Assembly: GCA_036417435.1 (NCBI GenBank) | Contig: CM070904.1 | Span: 133,610,695 to 133,674,694, forward strand | Length of the DNA: 64,000 nt | Direction of reading: 5' to 3' | DNA from: Inia geoffrensis | Taxonomy: Eukaryota; Chordata; Mammalia; Artiodactyla; Iniidae | Notes under the pieces: model-generated | Database searches by the model: none | What the model was told of the DNA's origin: nothing | Seen by the model: only the letters and a program-made list of their open reading frames with translations | Position numbers and translations under genes: made by a program | In this document: piece by piece, positions 10,431 through 23,247 of the stretch | Layout of the letters: every line of letters begins with the position of its first letter | Position numbering within the stretch: position 1 is the stretch's first letter

Positions 10431-11108
10431 CCAGCTGGGTCCTGGTTTAGGTAGCCAGCGGCTTCATTGACTGTCACTGGGGGAGCAGGTGAGGGGCTCC
10501 CGCCCGGCTGCTGAGACATGGGGGGTGACCAGGTGGCCCGAGAGGGGCAGGGCTGGTGTAGGGAAGGAGGAGGTGGGTAGTGAGAAGAGAAAATTGGAGG
10601 GGCGGCACACGGCAGTCCACGAGTGGCGAAGCAGCACGGTGCCATCGACTCCCCGTCCATGCTGGGGTCCCCACCTGGCTGCCTTCTAGTCATCTGGTCT
10701 ACCAGCCGACGGGCTGTGGTGCGAATGCTGCCGCCGGTGCCCCGTGGCCTCCTGCTTCCTTCTAGGAGGTGCGGGATGAGGCCCTCTGCTCTTGACTTGG
10801 GAGGGGATAGCCCGCCTGACCCCTGGACCCCTCGACCCCTAACCATTCCTGGTGCCCCGACCTTGGCCTGGTTTGTCTCCTGCCCCATCTTCCTCCTCTG
10901 ACTTCAACACCGTGACGTCACCATGATTGGGGCGTCTAGCCAGTTGGGTCTCTTTGTCCTGTATTACAACAGTTTCTTGGAAAAAACTGCCAGTGGCTGT
11001 TCCATTGCGCGAAAGCGTGGGCTGTTCCTCATCTCTCCTGACTTGCACCGTCACGGAGCGCTGCTGGGCCTGATGCTGCCCTCGGGGGGCAGGAGTTGTC
11101 CTGGGAAC

Positions 11109-11388
11109 CCCGAGTTCTGAGTCACGTGGAGCTGGGCTGGGGCCGCCACTCCTGACGGGACCACCCCGAGTTCTGAGTCACGTGGAGCTGGGCTGGGGCC
11201 GCCACTCCTGACGGGACCACCCCGAGTTCTGAGTCACGGGGAGCTGGGCTGGGGCCGCCACTCCTGACGGGACCACCCTGAGTCCTGAGTCACGGGGAGC
11301 TGGGCTGGGGCCGCCACTCCTGACGGGACCACCCCGAGTTCTGAGTCACGTGGAGCTGGGATGGGGCCGCCACTCCTGATGGGACCAC
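11109..11388 (+). repeat. 56-bp minisatellite, five copies
   Basis: Units begin at 11109, 11165, 11221, 11277 and 11333, each starting cccgagttctgagtcacg or a close variant and ending gggaccac. Only a few substitutions separate the units, so the array is young. Confidence 0.95.
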
Positions 11389-12276
11389 CCCGGGGTCTTC
11401 GGAGACTCAAGGGGGGGTGGTCCCAGTCTCCACCCTCCCCTGAGGTACCGTTTGTGATTTGTTGTCTCGGATGGGTGATGGTTTCAGTCTCGCCCTTGGC
11501 CTTCCTGACTGGCGTCTCTGACCCCAGAGAGGGTGTTGGTCATTTGCACATGTGAATCCCAGTTACATGCTTGGTGACCAGGAAGTGACGCCATTGCCCG
11601 CTGGGAGCCGGTCCTGGCAAGATTCCACTGTCAACAGCCTCCTGTGTCTCACCCTGGCAGGGCCCTTGAGGATGCGCCAGAGGTCAGTGTCAACTCAGGA
11701 CCTGAATGCCCAGTGGTTCCCAAATGTCTGGATGTCCCCTCCCTCTCCCTGAGCGCAGCCAAGGAGTAGAGGGCCTAAGGGCCAGGTGGGCGGGGACATC
11801 TGGGGGAGTCTGTTGTGCACGCTTGCTGTCGGGGGAGGGCCCTCGCTCTTGGAGCCCGGCCAGCCCTGCAGTCAGTGGCCCAGGCCTGGCTCTCTCCGCC
11901 CTGCATCTGGAGCTTCCTTGTGAGTGACCTGGACCCCATCCACCCGCCCCGCCACCCTGCTGTCCGTGTGTCTCAAACCCCCGGATGGGACGAGACCACC
12001 ACCTGTGCCCCCAGAGGCAGAGGCCCCTGTCGCCTGGCGCAGTGGGTGATCCGGCTCCAAGCCCCGTGGTATCAGCTCTTCTTGGACCTCGGAGGCGACA
12101 CGGAAACAAGTGTGGGGAGCAGGACGTCTGTAAGGGACAGAGGGGAGGTCTGACAGTGCATCCGGAGTCCCACATGGGGCTTAACTGCAGGGTGTTTACA
12201 CCCCACCCGGCTCAGTCTCCCTGGCAGGTTACCCCGCGAGTGTCCTTGGAAGAGGTACCAGAGCTTCGCGTGAGGA

Positions 12277-12488
12277 CACAGAAGGCGGCCTCTGCGAAGC
12301 CAGGACGGGGCCTCCGCCAGGAACCAAATCACAGAAGGCGGCTTCTGCGAAGCCAGGACGGGGCCTCCGCCCGGAACCAAATCACAGAAGGCGGCCTCTG
12401 CGAAGCCAGGACGGGGCCTCCGCCAGGAACCAAATCACAGAAGGCGGCCTCTGCGAAGCCAGGACGGGGCCTCCGCCAGGAACCAAAT
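12277..12488 (+). repeat. 53-bp minisatellite, four copies
   Basis: Units begin at 12277, 12330, 12383 and 12436, each starting cacagaaggcgg and ending ggaaccaaat. Units differ by only one or two bases, which implies very recent expansion. Confidence 0.95.
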
Positions 12489-14664
12489 TGGCCAGTGCCT
12501 TGACCTTGGACCTCCAGCTTCGAGAATTGGGAGAAATCAATGTCTGTGGTTAAGCCTCCGAGCCTGTGGTGTTTTGTCCCGGCGGTGACTGAGACAGGCT
12601 GCTCCTGATTCTTGAGCCGCGGCCGCAGCCTTCCCTGGAGTAGACTTTCTCTCTAAGCCTCCACAGGGTGCGTGTGCTCTCTGCAGCCACCACTGCCTTG
12701 AAGAGCACGGTCCCGAGATCGGCTGGGGTGTGGAGGGATGCCTCCAGACCCACACGTCCCTGCCCAGCCTCAAAGCCCTTCTGCAGTCGGCCAGCTCACC
12801 CGAAGGCCCTGCCTGCACGACCAGTGTCACTGCCAGCCAGCTGTGTGCCGGGTATCTCTCCCTCGGGCCAGCCTGGGGCTCCCTGCTCCTCGGGGCAGTC
12901 TGGGGAGGCCTCCGGGGGGCGCACTTGAGCTGGGCCACCGCGTCTGAACTCTTGTCATCCTCTGATCCCCCTCCCTTCCCTTCCACACTTGCTTCACTTT
13001 GAGGCACTTCATTTACGTGAAAATAGAGAAAGCCAGTGCACTGTCTCACCCCGTGAGGGTTCAGACAGGGGCCCTGGGGAGCGCCACCCTTCCAAAGGGG
13101 CCTGAAAAGTAAAATGCTGCCAACTGCCCCAACACCATCGGCCTCCCACCCTGGGCAAGGCGCCAGGACTCCCAGAACCCCAGAAGGCGGGGGTGGGCCT
13201 TCCCAGGGCAGAGGGTGGGACGCTGCCGGCTTCTCCCCAGGAGCCCGTGGGGTGACTCACGGTCCCCCTCGGCCAGACACCCTCGCTGTGCCCGTCTGGG
13301 GAGAGTCCTGGTTCCTCGCTGGGCGAGGGCCCTGTCTGGGTCCCACAGCAGGGTCGTTTGAAGGCCAGGACCGCGGCCGCTGCAGGTGGGAAGGCGCCCA
13401 CCACCTGGGCTTCTAGGCCACAGCTGGCGCAGCAGGCGCCAGCCTTGCTTACTGAGTCTGGGCACTGAGAGGCAGGGCGCCGTCGGGGGTGGCCTCCGTG
13501 CCCCAAGCACCAGGCGCCCTCCTGCCGTCAGCCCCAGGCTCGCGCCAGCTGTTACATCATCCCTTCACAGTGGCCGGCCACCGGCCGAGCTGAAGGGGGC
13601 CCTTCGCCAGGCCAGCCTCAGGGGCCAGGCAGGCCCAGTTCCACTGCACACGGTCGCCTCGTAGCTGAGCCACCACCAGCGCAGCTTGTGTCCTCTGGGC
13701 TCCAGTGTCCTCGCCGTCCAGGCTCTGGCCACGCCGACATGGCGTCCCGTGTCCGCGCTCTGACCCTCCGGTTTGCCCTGGAGTCCCGGGTCTGGATGCG
13801 TCTGCTCAGGTGGGTCCGGCGCAGCCCAGGTCTGCCGACGAGGGGAGTGAAGGAAGGGGACCTGCTCCCAGGGGTCTTCCAGTGTCTGACCCCGTCCAGC
13901 TGCGGTGGCCGTGCCCCCTCCCGCCCGTGCTGGGACTCCTGATGCGTTAGAAACCTCAGGCCTTGTCTAATATCATGTCTGATGCTGGCCCCCACGCCCA
14001 GTGCAAGATCCCCCGGGTTGAGGGGTCCCGCAGGCTCTGGGACGGCCTGGGGCCCCAGGGGCGCCCACTGCTGCCTCAACCCTCCACTATATTGACTGAC
14101 ACAGACTGGGACCCTACTCTGGGCCCACCTGGGCTCCATGGAACCCACGCCAAGCTGAGTGCCCTGTGCTGAGCCCAGGCCTGTGTCCAGGGCCAGGCCC
14201 TGCCTGGGGTCCCTGTTCTGTGGACATGCCACTGGGGGCCTCCCTCCCATGTGCCATGGCCCTGGATGACCCAGAGGGGCGGGCCAGGCGGTGTGCAGGT
14301 GAGGACGCCTCCTTTCCCAGGCTTTCCCAGCAGACTTTGCCCTGAGCCGCCTGCTTGAGTTTTGTGGTAAACTCACTTCCTGCTCCAGGCACAGCAGGCA
14401 GCGCCTCCTCGGTGGGAACCGAGTCCTACTCAGCCCTGAGCCTGGGTCTTCTCTCTCGCCATCCTCCCTCCCTCCCTAGGCCTGGTCAGCTTGGGGGCGG
14501 CAGAGCTTCTGGGGTGAGTGTCGGGATCCTGGTGCTCTGAGAGCGATTGTCAGGGAGGGGGCCCGGCGGGGCAGGGCTCCTGAGCAGCAGGCAGGATGGG
14601 GCCGGAGTGCGCGGGCCAGGCCCGGCCAGGCCAGGGCCGAGGCTCTCAGATGCTCCAGGCCCCT

Positions 14665-14701
14665 TTCTCTCTGTCTCTGTCTCTGTCTCTGTCTCTGTCT
14701 G
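14665..14701 (+). repeat. (CTGTCT)n microsatellite
   Basis: Six or so tandem CTGTCT hexamers in a pyrimidine-rich stretch, with CTCTGT variants at the left edge. Confidence 0.85.
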
Positions 14702-16164
14702 CCCCTCTCCATTCATAAGCAGCCTTGTTAAGTGTCCCATTTATGCCTCTTTTAGTTTTACTGAATTTCTTTTCTTCTCTGATGTTTAACAGATTTAACC
14801 TAGCTTTTACTGCCGTTTGAAGTGAAGGGAAAAGGCACTTTGTTCCTGGGGACACTTTGAGTTTTTATGACAACACGTGGCCCAGGACATGGCTGCTCCA
14901 TCAGAGGAAGTCTTTTCTAGTTGAGAGGACAAGCTCTGGGGGCAGGCTGGGCCCGCCAGTCCCAGGAGTGCTCAGCTCCGCGGCTCTGGGGCCCCATCCG
15001 TCTCCAGGGTTCTGGCAGCAGCCCGGGGGTGGTCCAGTCTGTGCAGCGACCTTCAAGCCATTCCTCTCTGATTCCTGGCGAGTACAGGCTGCATCTGCCC
15101 AGACCGCACAGCCCTGAGCACGGCCCGGGAGCCTGCTCACTCAGGGTCCCTGGGACCAGTGGCCGTGGAGGTTTAGTCAGGGGCACTCCTGTGCGCGATT
15201 TCCTAAGCCTCCCGCCTCCCACCCCGCTGCCCCGCCACGCCCCCCCCCACACACCCACACACACAGGGCCAGGGCCTGTCCTCAGCTGCCTGGGACTCCT
15301 GGTCCCTTCACAAATCACCCAGGAGGTGAGGCTGCAGGCTGAAGAGCCAGCACTGGCTTGGGCTGGGCTGGGGCTGCGCCGTTCCGGGGCCTGGGCCGAT
15401 GTGATGCCGGGGTGCCGGGGCATACGTGTGCATGTCTGTGGGCTCAGCCCTCATCCCCCAAGCCCCATGGACGGGACCGCTGGCATCTGCGATCCCTGTC
15501 CACCACCTTGCTCCCCCAGTCCCTTCATTCTGAAGCCCCTCTGTGAGCACGTGCAGCTCCAGGCGTGCAGGCTCCTCACGTTGGACCGTCTGCACGCAGG
15601 TCACCCAGAGAGTCATGACAATGAGGTGATAGGTGACGCATGGGGGTGGCGGTGGGGCTGGGTGGTCTTCGAACAGCCTGGGGTCAGCCAGGCACAGGGC
15701 AGGGGCTGGCGGAAGAATCGGGCACCCTCAGAGCCTGGAAAGAAGCGCTCTGTGCCTGCGGTGCGGGAAGTGGGGTTGGGGGACGAGGCAAGAGCTGAGG
15801 CTGGAGAAACATGTGAGGGTTCTGAGGCCATTCCAGGAGCTGGGGTCTCACGTCTTGGGCAGTGGGAGCCATGGCAGTTTCAAGCAGGGCCCCATGTGTG
15901 CCTGCTTGACATCTGTCTCTGGCTGAAGCCTCAGGAACGACTGGGGGGAGGGGGCCAACCAGAAGGCTGCTGCCTTCTTGCAAAAGTGAGACAGGAGGGT
16001 GTCCCGGCGGGCGGGGGCCGGGCGGGGGGCGCTGAGGGGAGAGGGCAGTGCTGTGGTCTGCTTGGAAAGCAAAGCCCGCAGAACAAGATGCTTGATGCTT
16101 CCTTAATAGGTTTGGTTGTGCAGATGGACATGAGGAGAACTGGGTGGGACCTTCCGACCCACAA

Positions 16165-16932
16165 GCATGGTGTAGCTATCCATTTTTGACAGCTTAATTT
16201 CTCTCAGCGATATTTTGTGGTTTTGAGCATAGCTGTCTTCCATTCCTAGTTTGCTGAGAGTTTCTGTCATAAATGGGTATTGAATTTTGTAAAATGATTT
16301 TTTTTTTGCACCTATTAAGAGGATTATATTCTCCTTTATTTTATTAATATAGTGAATTATATTGATGATACTCTAATGTTAAAATAAACCTTACAATCCT
16401 GGGATACTTGTGCATGGTGGATTATTTGGTTTCTATATTGCTGGATTCAATCAGCTAAGAATATTTTGTTAAGGATTTTTGTGTCTATGTTCATACATGA
16501 TGTTAATCTGTAGTTTTCTTGTAATAACATCTTTGTCTAGTTTTGCTATGAGGGTAAAGCTTGTCTTTGAAAATGTGTTGGGAAGTGTTCCTCCTTATTT
16601 ATTTTCAGAAAGTGTTTAAGATTAGCATTATTTCATCCTCAAATGTTTGATAGAATTCACCAGTGACATCATCTGGGTCAGGAGTTTTCTTTGTGGAAAT
16701 TTTTTTAATTATAAATTCGACAACTTTAATAGATACAGTCTATTCAAATTTTACATTTCTTGTACAAATTTTGGCAAGTTGTGACTTTCAAGGAATTTGT
16801 GAATTTCAACTGAGTTGTCAGATGTCTCCGCATAAAGTTATTAATAATGTTCCTTTATTATTCTTCTAATGTCTGTAGGATCTAAGTGATGTGTTCTCTT
16901 CATTCTTGATATTAGTAATTTATGGATTTTTT
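16165..16932 (-). mobile_element. Old LINE-1, left part (ORF2 reverse-transcriptase side)
   Basis: Reverse-complement L1 ORF2 sequence, for example the ataaatgggtattgaatttt block that recurs in the younger L1 near 19392. It stops at tggatttttt (16923-16932) and continues at 23248 with the next part of the same consensus, so the two parts were one element before the younger insertion. It is badly diverged, with an internal deletion near 16240. Confidence 0.75.
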
Positions 16933-17624
16933 AAAACTTTTTTTCCTTTTTTTTGAATTTTTAAATTTTATTTTATTTACTTTTTTATACAGCAAGTTCT
17001 TATTAGTCATCCATTTTATACCCATCAGTGTATACATGTCAATCCCAATCTCCCAGTTCATCCCACCACCACCCCCCTGCCACTCTCCCTGCTTGGTGTC
17101 CATACGTTTGTTCTCTACATCTGTGTCTCAATTTCTGCCCTGCAAACCGGTTCATCTGTACCATTTTTCTAGGTTCCACATATATACGTTAATATACGAT
17201 ATTTGCTTTTCTCTTTCTGACTTACTTCACTCTGTATGACAGTGTCTAGATCCATCCACATCTCAACAAATGACCCAATTTCATTCCTTTTTATGGCTGA
17301 GTAATATTCCATTGTATATATGTACCACATCTTCTTTATCCATTCATCTGTCGATGGGCATTTAGGTTGCTTCCACGACCTGGCTATTGTAAATAGTGCT
17401 ACAATGAACATTGGGATGCATGTGTCTTTTTGAATTATGGTTTTCTCTGGGTATATGCCCAGTAGTGGGAGTGCTGGGTCATATGGTAATTCTATTTTTA
17501 GTTTTTTAAGGAAATCTGTACTGTTCTCCATAGTGGCTGTATCAATTTACATTCCCACCAACAGTGCAAGAGGGTTCCTTTTTCTCCACACCCTCTCCAG
17601 CATTTGTTGCTTGTAGATTTTCTG

Positions 17625-17664
17625 ATGATGCCCATTCTAACTGGTATGTTAGAATGGGCATCAT
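17625..17664. repeat. Perfect 17-bp inverted repeat with 6-nt loop
   Basis: The left arm atgatgcccattctaac (17625-17641) and the right arm gttagaatgggcatcat (17648-17664) are exact reverse complements around tggtat. The right arm replaces the expected L1 sequence next to the SINE insertion point. Confidence 0.95.
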
Positions 17665-17671
17665 TGTAGTT

Positions 17672-17893
17672 TTTTGTTTCTTTGTTTTTTTTCTTTTTTT
17701 TGTGGTATGCGGGCCTCTCACTGTTGTGGCCTCTCCCGTGGCAGAGCACAGGCTCCGGATGCGCAGGCTCAGCAGCCATGGCTCACGGGCACAGCCACTC
17801 CGCGGCATGTGGGATCTTCCCAGACCGGGGCACGAACCCGTGTACCCTGCATTGGCAGGCAGACTCTCAACCACTGCGCCACCAGGGAAGCCC
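17672..17893 (-). mobile_element. CHR-type tRNA-derived SINE inside the L1
   Basis: Read on the minus strand it opens GGGCTTCCCTGGTGGCGCAG, continues with a B-box-like GGGTTCGTGCCCCGG and ends in an A-rich tail. The direct repeat tcattgtagtttt flanks it (17661-17673 and 17898-17910). From memory this family marks cetaceans and hippos. Its place inside the L1 shows that the L1 is older than this SINE. Confidence 0.88.
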
Positions 17894-20800
17894 GTTCTCA
17901 TTGTAGTTTTGATTTGCATTTCTCTAATTATTAGTGATGTTGAGCAGCTTTTCATGTGCTTCTTGGCCATCTGTATGTTGTCTTTGGAGACATGTCTATT
18001 TAGGTCTTCTGCCCATTTTTGTATTGGGTTGTTTGTTTTTTTAATATTGAGCTGCATGAGCTATTTATATATTTTGGAGATTAATCCTTTGTCCATTGAT
18101 TCGTTTGCAGATATCTTCTCCCACTCTGAGGGTTGTCTTTTCGTCTTGTTTATGGTTTCCTTTGCTGTGCAAAAGCTTTGAAGTTTCATTAGGTCCCATT
18201 TGTTTATTTTCGTTTTTCTTTCCATTACTCTAGGAGGTGGATCAAAAAATATCTTGCTGTGATTTATGTCAAAGAGTGTTCTTCCTATGTTTTCCTCTAA
18301 GAGTTTGATAGTGTCTGGTCTTACATTTAGGTCTCGAATCCATTTTGAGTTTATTTTTATGTATGGTGTTAGGGAGTGTTCTAATTTCATTCTTTTACAT
18401 GTAGCTGTCCAGTTTTCCCAGCACCACTTATTGAAGAGACTGTCTTTTCTCCATTGTCTATCCTTGCCTCCTTTGTCATAGATTAGTTGACCATAGGTGT
18501 GTGGGTTTATCTCTGGGCTTTCTGTCTCGTTCCATTGATCTATGTTTCTGTTTTTGTGCCAGTACCATATTGTCTTGATTACTGTAGCTTTGTAGTATAG
18601 TCTGAAGTCAGGGAGTCTGATTCCTTCAGGTCCATTTTTTTCTCTCAAGACTGCTTTGGCTATTCAGGGTCTTTTGTGTCTCCATACAAATTTTAAGATT
18701 TTTTGTTCTAGTTCTGTAAAAAATGCCATTGGTAAGTTGATAGGGATTGCATTCAATCTATAGATTGCTTTGGGTAGTATAGTCATTTTCACAATATTGA
18801 TTCTTCCAATCCACGAACATGGTATATCTCTCCATCTGTTGGTATCATCTTTAATTTCTTTCATCAGTGTCTTATAGTTTTCTGCATACAAGTCTTTTGT
18901 CTCCCTATGTAGGTTTATTCCTAGGTATTTTATTCTTTTTGTTGCAGTGGTAAATGGGAGTGTTTCCTTAATTTCTCTTTCAGATTTTTCATCATTAATG
19001 TATAGGAATGCAAGAGATTTCTATGCACCAATTTTGTATCCTGCAACTTTACCAAATTCATTGATTAGCTCTAGTAGTTTTCTGGTGGCATCTTTAGGAT
19101 TCTCTAGGTATAGCATCATGTCATCTGCAAACAGTGACAGTTTTACTTCTTCTTTTCCAGTTTGTATTCCTTTTATTTCTTTTTCTTCTTTGATTGCCGT
19201 GGCTAGGCCTTCCAAAACTATGTTGAATAATAGTGGCGAGAGTGGACATCCTTGTCTTGTTCCTGATCTTAGAGGAAATGCTTTCAGTTTTTCACCATTG
19301 AGAATAATGTTTGCTGTGGGTTTGTCGTATATGGCCTTTATTATGTTGAGGTAAGTTCCCTCTATGCCCACTTTCTGGAGAGTTTTTATCATAAATGGGT
19401 GTTGAATTTTGTCAAAAGCTTTTTCTGCATCTATTGAGATGATCATATGGTTTTTCTCCTTCAATTTATTAATAGGGTGTATCACATTGATTGATTTGCG
19501 TATATTGAAGAATCCTCACATCCCTGGGATAAATCTCACTTAATCATGGTGTATGATCCTTTTAATATGTTTTTGGATTCTGTTTGCTAGTATTTTGTTG
19601 AGGATTTTTGCATCTATATTCATCAGTGATATTGGTCTGTAGTTTTCTTTTTTTGTAGTATCTTTGGTTTTGGTATCAGGGTGATGGTGGCCTCATAGAA
19701 TGAGTTTGGGAGTGTTCCTTCCTCCACAATTTTTTGGAATAGTTTGAGAAAGGTGGGTGTTAGCTCTTCTCTAAATGTTTGATAGAATTCACCTGTAAAG
19801 CCATCTGGTCCTGGACTTTTGTTTGTTGGAAGATTTTTACTCACAGTTTCAATTCCATTACTTGTGATTGATCTGTTCATATTTTTATTTCTTCCTGGTT
19901 CAGTCTTGGAAGTTTATTCCTTTCTAAGAATTTGTCCATTTCTTCCAGGTTGTCCATTTTGTTGGCATAGATTTGCTTGTAGTAGTCTCTCAGGATGCTT
20001 TGTATTTCTGCGGCGTCTGTTGTAACTTCTTTTTCATTTCTAATCTTATTGATTTGAGTCCTCTCCCTCTTTTTCTTGATGAGTCTGGCTAATGGTTTAT
20101 CAATTTTGTTTATCTTCTCAAAGAACCATCTTTTAGTTTTATTGATCTTTGCTATTGTTTTCTTTGTTTCTATTTCATTTATTTCTGCTCTGATCTTTAT
20201 GACTTCTTCTGCTAACTTTGGGTTTTGTTTTTTCTCCTTTCTCTAGTTCCTTTAGGTGTAAGGTTAGATTGTTTATTTGAGTTGTTTCTTGAGGTAGGCT
20301 TGTATAGCTATAAACTTCCCCCTCTTAGAACTGCTTTTGCTGCATCCCATAGATTTTTGATCGTCGTGTTTTCATTGTCATTTGTCTCTAGGTATTTTTA
20401 GATTTCCTCTTTGATTTCTTCAGTGATCTTTTGGTTATTTAGTAAAGTATTGTTTAGCCTCCATGTGTTTGTGTTTTTTACATTTTCTTCCCTGTAGTTG
20501 ATTTCTAATCTCATAGCGTTGTTGTGAGAAAAGATGCTTGATGTGATTTCAATTTTCTTAAATTTACTGAAGCTTGACTTGTGATCCAAGATGTGATCTA
20601 TCCTGGAGAATGTTCCATGCGCACTTGAGAAGAAAGTGTAATCTTCTGTTTGGATGGAATGTCCTATAAATATCAATTAAATCTATCTGGTCAATTGTGT
20701 CATTTAAAGCTTCTGTTTCCTTATTTATTTTCATTTTGGATGATCTGTCCATTGGTGTAAGTGAGGTGTTAAAGTCCCCCAGTATTATTGTGTTACTGTT

Positions 20801-21437
20801 GATTTCCTCTTTTATAGCTGTTAGCAGTTGCCTTACGCACTGAGGTGCTCCTACGTTGGGTGCATATATATTTATAATTGTTATATCTTCTTCTTGGATT
20901 GATCCCTTGATCATTATGTAGTGTCCTTCCTTGTCTCTTGTAGGAGTTTTTATTTTAAAGCCTATTTTATCTGATATGAGAATTGCTACTCCAGCTTTCT
21001 TTTGATTTCCATTTGCCTGGAATAGCTTTTTCCATCCCCTCACTTTCAGTCTGTATGTGTCCCTAGGTCTGAAGTGGGTCTCCTGTAGACAGCATATATA
21101 TTGGTCTTGTTTTTGTATCTATTCAGCAAGCCTGTGTCTTTTGGTTGGAGCATTTAATCCATTCACGTTTAAGGTAATTATCAATATGTATGTTCCTATG
21201 ACCATTTTCTTAATTGTTTTGGGTTTGTTTTTGTAGGTCCTTTTCTTCTCTTGTGTTTCCCACTTAGAGAAGTTCCTTTAGCATTTGTTGTAGAGCTGGT
21301 TTGGTGGTGCTGAATTCTCTTAGCGTTTGCTTGTCTGTAAAGCTTTTGATTTCTCCATCGAATCTGAATGAGATCCTTGCCAGGTAGAGTGATCTTGGTT
21401 GTAGGTTCTTCCCTTTCATCACTTTAAGTATATCATG

Positions 21438-22137
21438 TCACTCCCTTCCAGCTTGTAGAGTTTCTGCTGAGAAATCAGCTGTTAACCTTATGGGAGTTCC
21501 CTTGTATGTTATTTGTTGTTTTTCCCTTGCTGCTTTCAATAATTTTTCTTTGTCTTTAATTTTTGCCAATTTGATTATTATGTGTCTTGGCGTGTTTCTC
21601 CTTGGGTTTATCCTGTATGGGACTCTCTGCACTTCCTGGACTTGGGTGGCTATTTCCTTTCCCGTGTTAGGGAAGTTTTCAACCATAATCTCTTCAAATA
21701 TTTTCTTGGGTCCTTCCTCTCTCTCTTCTTCTGGGACCCCTATAATGTGAATGTTGTTGTGTTTAATGTTGTCCCAGAGGTCTCTTAGGCTGTCTTCATT
21801 TCTTTTCATTCTTTTTGCTTTATTCTGTTCTGCAGCAGTGAACTCCACCATTCTGTCTTCCAGGTCACTTATCCATTCTTCTGCCTCAGTTATTCTGCTA
21901 TTGATTCCTTCTAGTGTTGTTTTCATTTCAGTTATTGTATTGTTCATCTGTTTGTTTGTTCTTTAATTCTTCTAGGTCTTTGTTAAAAATTTCTTGCATC
22001 TTCTCGATCTTTGCCTCCATTGTTTTCCAGAGGTCCTGGATCATCTTCACTATCATTATTCTGAATTCTTTTTCTGGAAGGTTGCCTATCTCCACTTCAT
22101 TTAGTTGTTTTTCTGGGGTTTTATCTTGTTCCTTCAT
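21438..22137 (-). pseudogene. L1 ORF1 (RNA-binding chaperone), frameshifted
   Basis: Two overlapping frames cover the protein. The N-terminal part (22137-21928) includes a heptad-like stretch, MIQDLWKTMEAKIEKMQE. The rest (21947-21438) has ITEAEEWISDLEDRM and the RRM/CTD motif HIIGVPEEEREEG. They join with a frameshift near 21945. L1 ORF1p is a trimeric coiled-coil RNA-binding protein needed for retrotransposition; this copy is dead. Confidence 0.85.
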
Positions 22138-23076
22138 CTGTTACATAGCCCTCTGCCTTTTCATCTTGTCTGTCTTTCTGGGAATGTGGGTTTTGTTCCA
22201 CAGGCTGCAGGATTGTAGTTCTTCTTGCTTCTGCTGTCAGCCCTCTGGTGGATCAGGCTATCTAAGAGGCTTGTGCAAGTTTCCTGGTGGGAGGGACTGG
22301 TGGTGGGTAGAACTGGCTGTTGCTCTGGTGGGCAGAGCTCAATAAAACTTTAATCCACTTGACTGCTGATGGGTGGGGCTGGGTTCCCTCCCTGTTGGTT
22401 GTTTGACGTGAGGCAACCCGATACTGGAGGCTTCAGGCTCTTTGGTGGGGCTGGTGGCGGACTCTGGGAGGGCTCACGCCAGGAGGTACTTCCCAGAACT
22501 TCTGCTGCCAGTGTCCTTGTCCTCAAGGTGACCCACAGCCACCCACCGCCTCTGCAGGAGACCCTCCCACACTAGAAGGTAGGTCTGGTTCAGTCTCCCG
22601 TGGGGTCACTTCCCCTGGGTCCTTCCCCTGGGTCCCAATGTGCACACTACTTTGTGTGCGCCCTCCAAGAGTGGAGTCTTTGTTTCTCCCAGTCCTGTCA
22701 GAGTTCTGCAATCAAATCCCGCTAGCCTTCAAAGTCTGATTCTCTAGGAATTCCTCCTCCCATTGCCCTAGCCCTAGGTTTGGAAGCCTGACGTGGGGCT
22801 CAGACCTTCACTCCAGTGGGTGAACTTCTGTGGTATAAGTGTTCTCCAGTTTGTGAGTCACCCAATCAGCAGTTATAGGATTTGATTTTATTGTGATTGC
22901 GCCCCTCCTACCTTCTCATTGTGGCTTCTCCTTTGTCTTTGGATGTGGGGCATCTTTTCTGGTGAGTTCCAGTGTCTTCCTGTCGATGACTGTTCAGCAG
23001 TTAGTTGTGATTCTGTTTTTTTCACAAGAGAGAGCAAGAGCACATCCTTCTACTCTGCCATCTTGATTCAGGCTCC

Positions 23077-23247
23077 AATGCATAATCTTGTATTATGTGT
23101 GCTTTACAAAATGAGGATAAAGAGGAACACAGAGATCATCTGGCCACAGCTAGTAAGTAGCAAGCGCTGGGATTTAAAGTCAGTCTGTTTGTATCCAGTC
23201 TGAGTTCCATTGCCTCCAGCTGATCAAGGAGTGAATGATCCTTTGTC
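23077..23247 (+). repeat. Non-L1 segment with a MIR-like core, between young L1 and old L1
   Basis: About 23090-23205 follows the MIR consensus in order: tttacaaaatgaggataaagagg, cacagctagtaagtagcaag and gggatttaaagtcagtctg blocks. It is not L1, yet it lies between the young L1's 5' end and the point where the old L1 resumes. Confidence 0.7.

Larger units (their letters stand above)
10431..16164. other. Intergenic region between CAPN10 and the L1 block
   Basis: No gene was recognised. It holds two minisatellites (11109-11388 and 12277-12488) and a hexamer microsatellite near 14665-14701. Some long frames occur (for example 14921-16189 plus), but they lack family similarity and follow GC content. 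GPR35 non-coding 5' exons could lie here or further right; they cannot be placed from sequence alone. Confidence 0.6.
17169..21300 (-). pseudogene. L1 ORF2 (endonuclease/reverse transcriptase), broken
   Basis: In protein order from the right there is an endonuclease part with IINIYAPN and ILGDFNTSL (about 21040-20570). Next come SRIDHIL (about 20600), the RT entry [13 protein letters not shown] (about 19820) and the RT core [15 protein letters not shown] with [12 protein letters not shown]. The catalytic FADD lies at 19120-19131. The C-terminal part is at 18648-17169. Frameshifts split these blocks, and a SINE sits at 17672-17893. Confidence 0.85.
16933..23076 (-). mobile_element. Near-full-length younger LINE-1 inserted into the old one
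   Basis: The 3' end with its A-rich tail is at the left (about 16933-16990). The 5' UTR is at the right and ends with the L1 start containing caagatggcagagtagaagg (reverse complement, about 23045-23076). ORF1 (about 22137-21438) and ORF2 (about 21300-17170) are recognisable but broken by frameshifts and stops, and a SINE is inserted near the 3' end. The target repeat is tggatttttt at 16923 and 23248. The copy cannot be autonomous; its length of about 6 kb is typical of intact L1. Confidence 0.9.

Noticed and set aside
10923..11120. Open frame directly after the CAPN10 poly(A) signal
   Set aside because: Short, no similarity, and it runs into the minisatellite.
14921..16189. Plus-strand open frame of 422 codons
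   Set aside because: GC-rich, with no family similarity, no splice or promoter context, and open antisense frames over the same bases.
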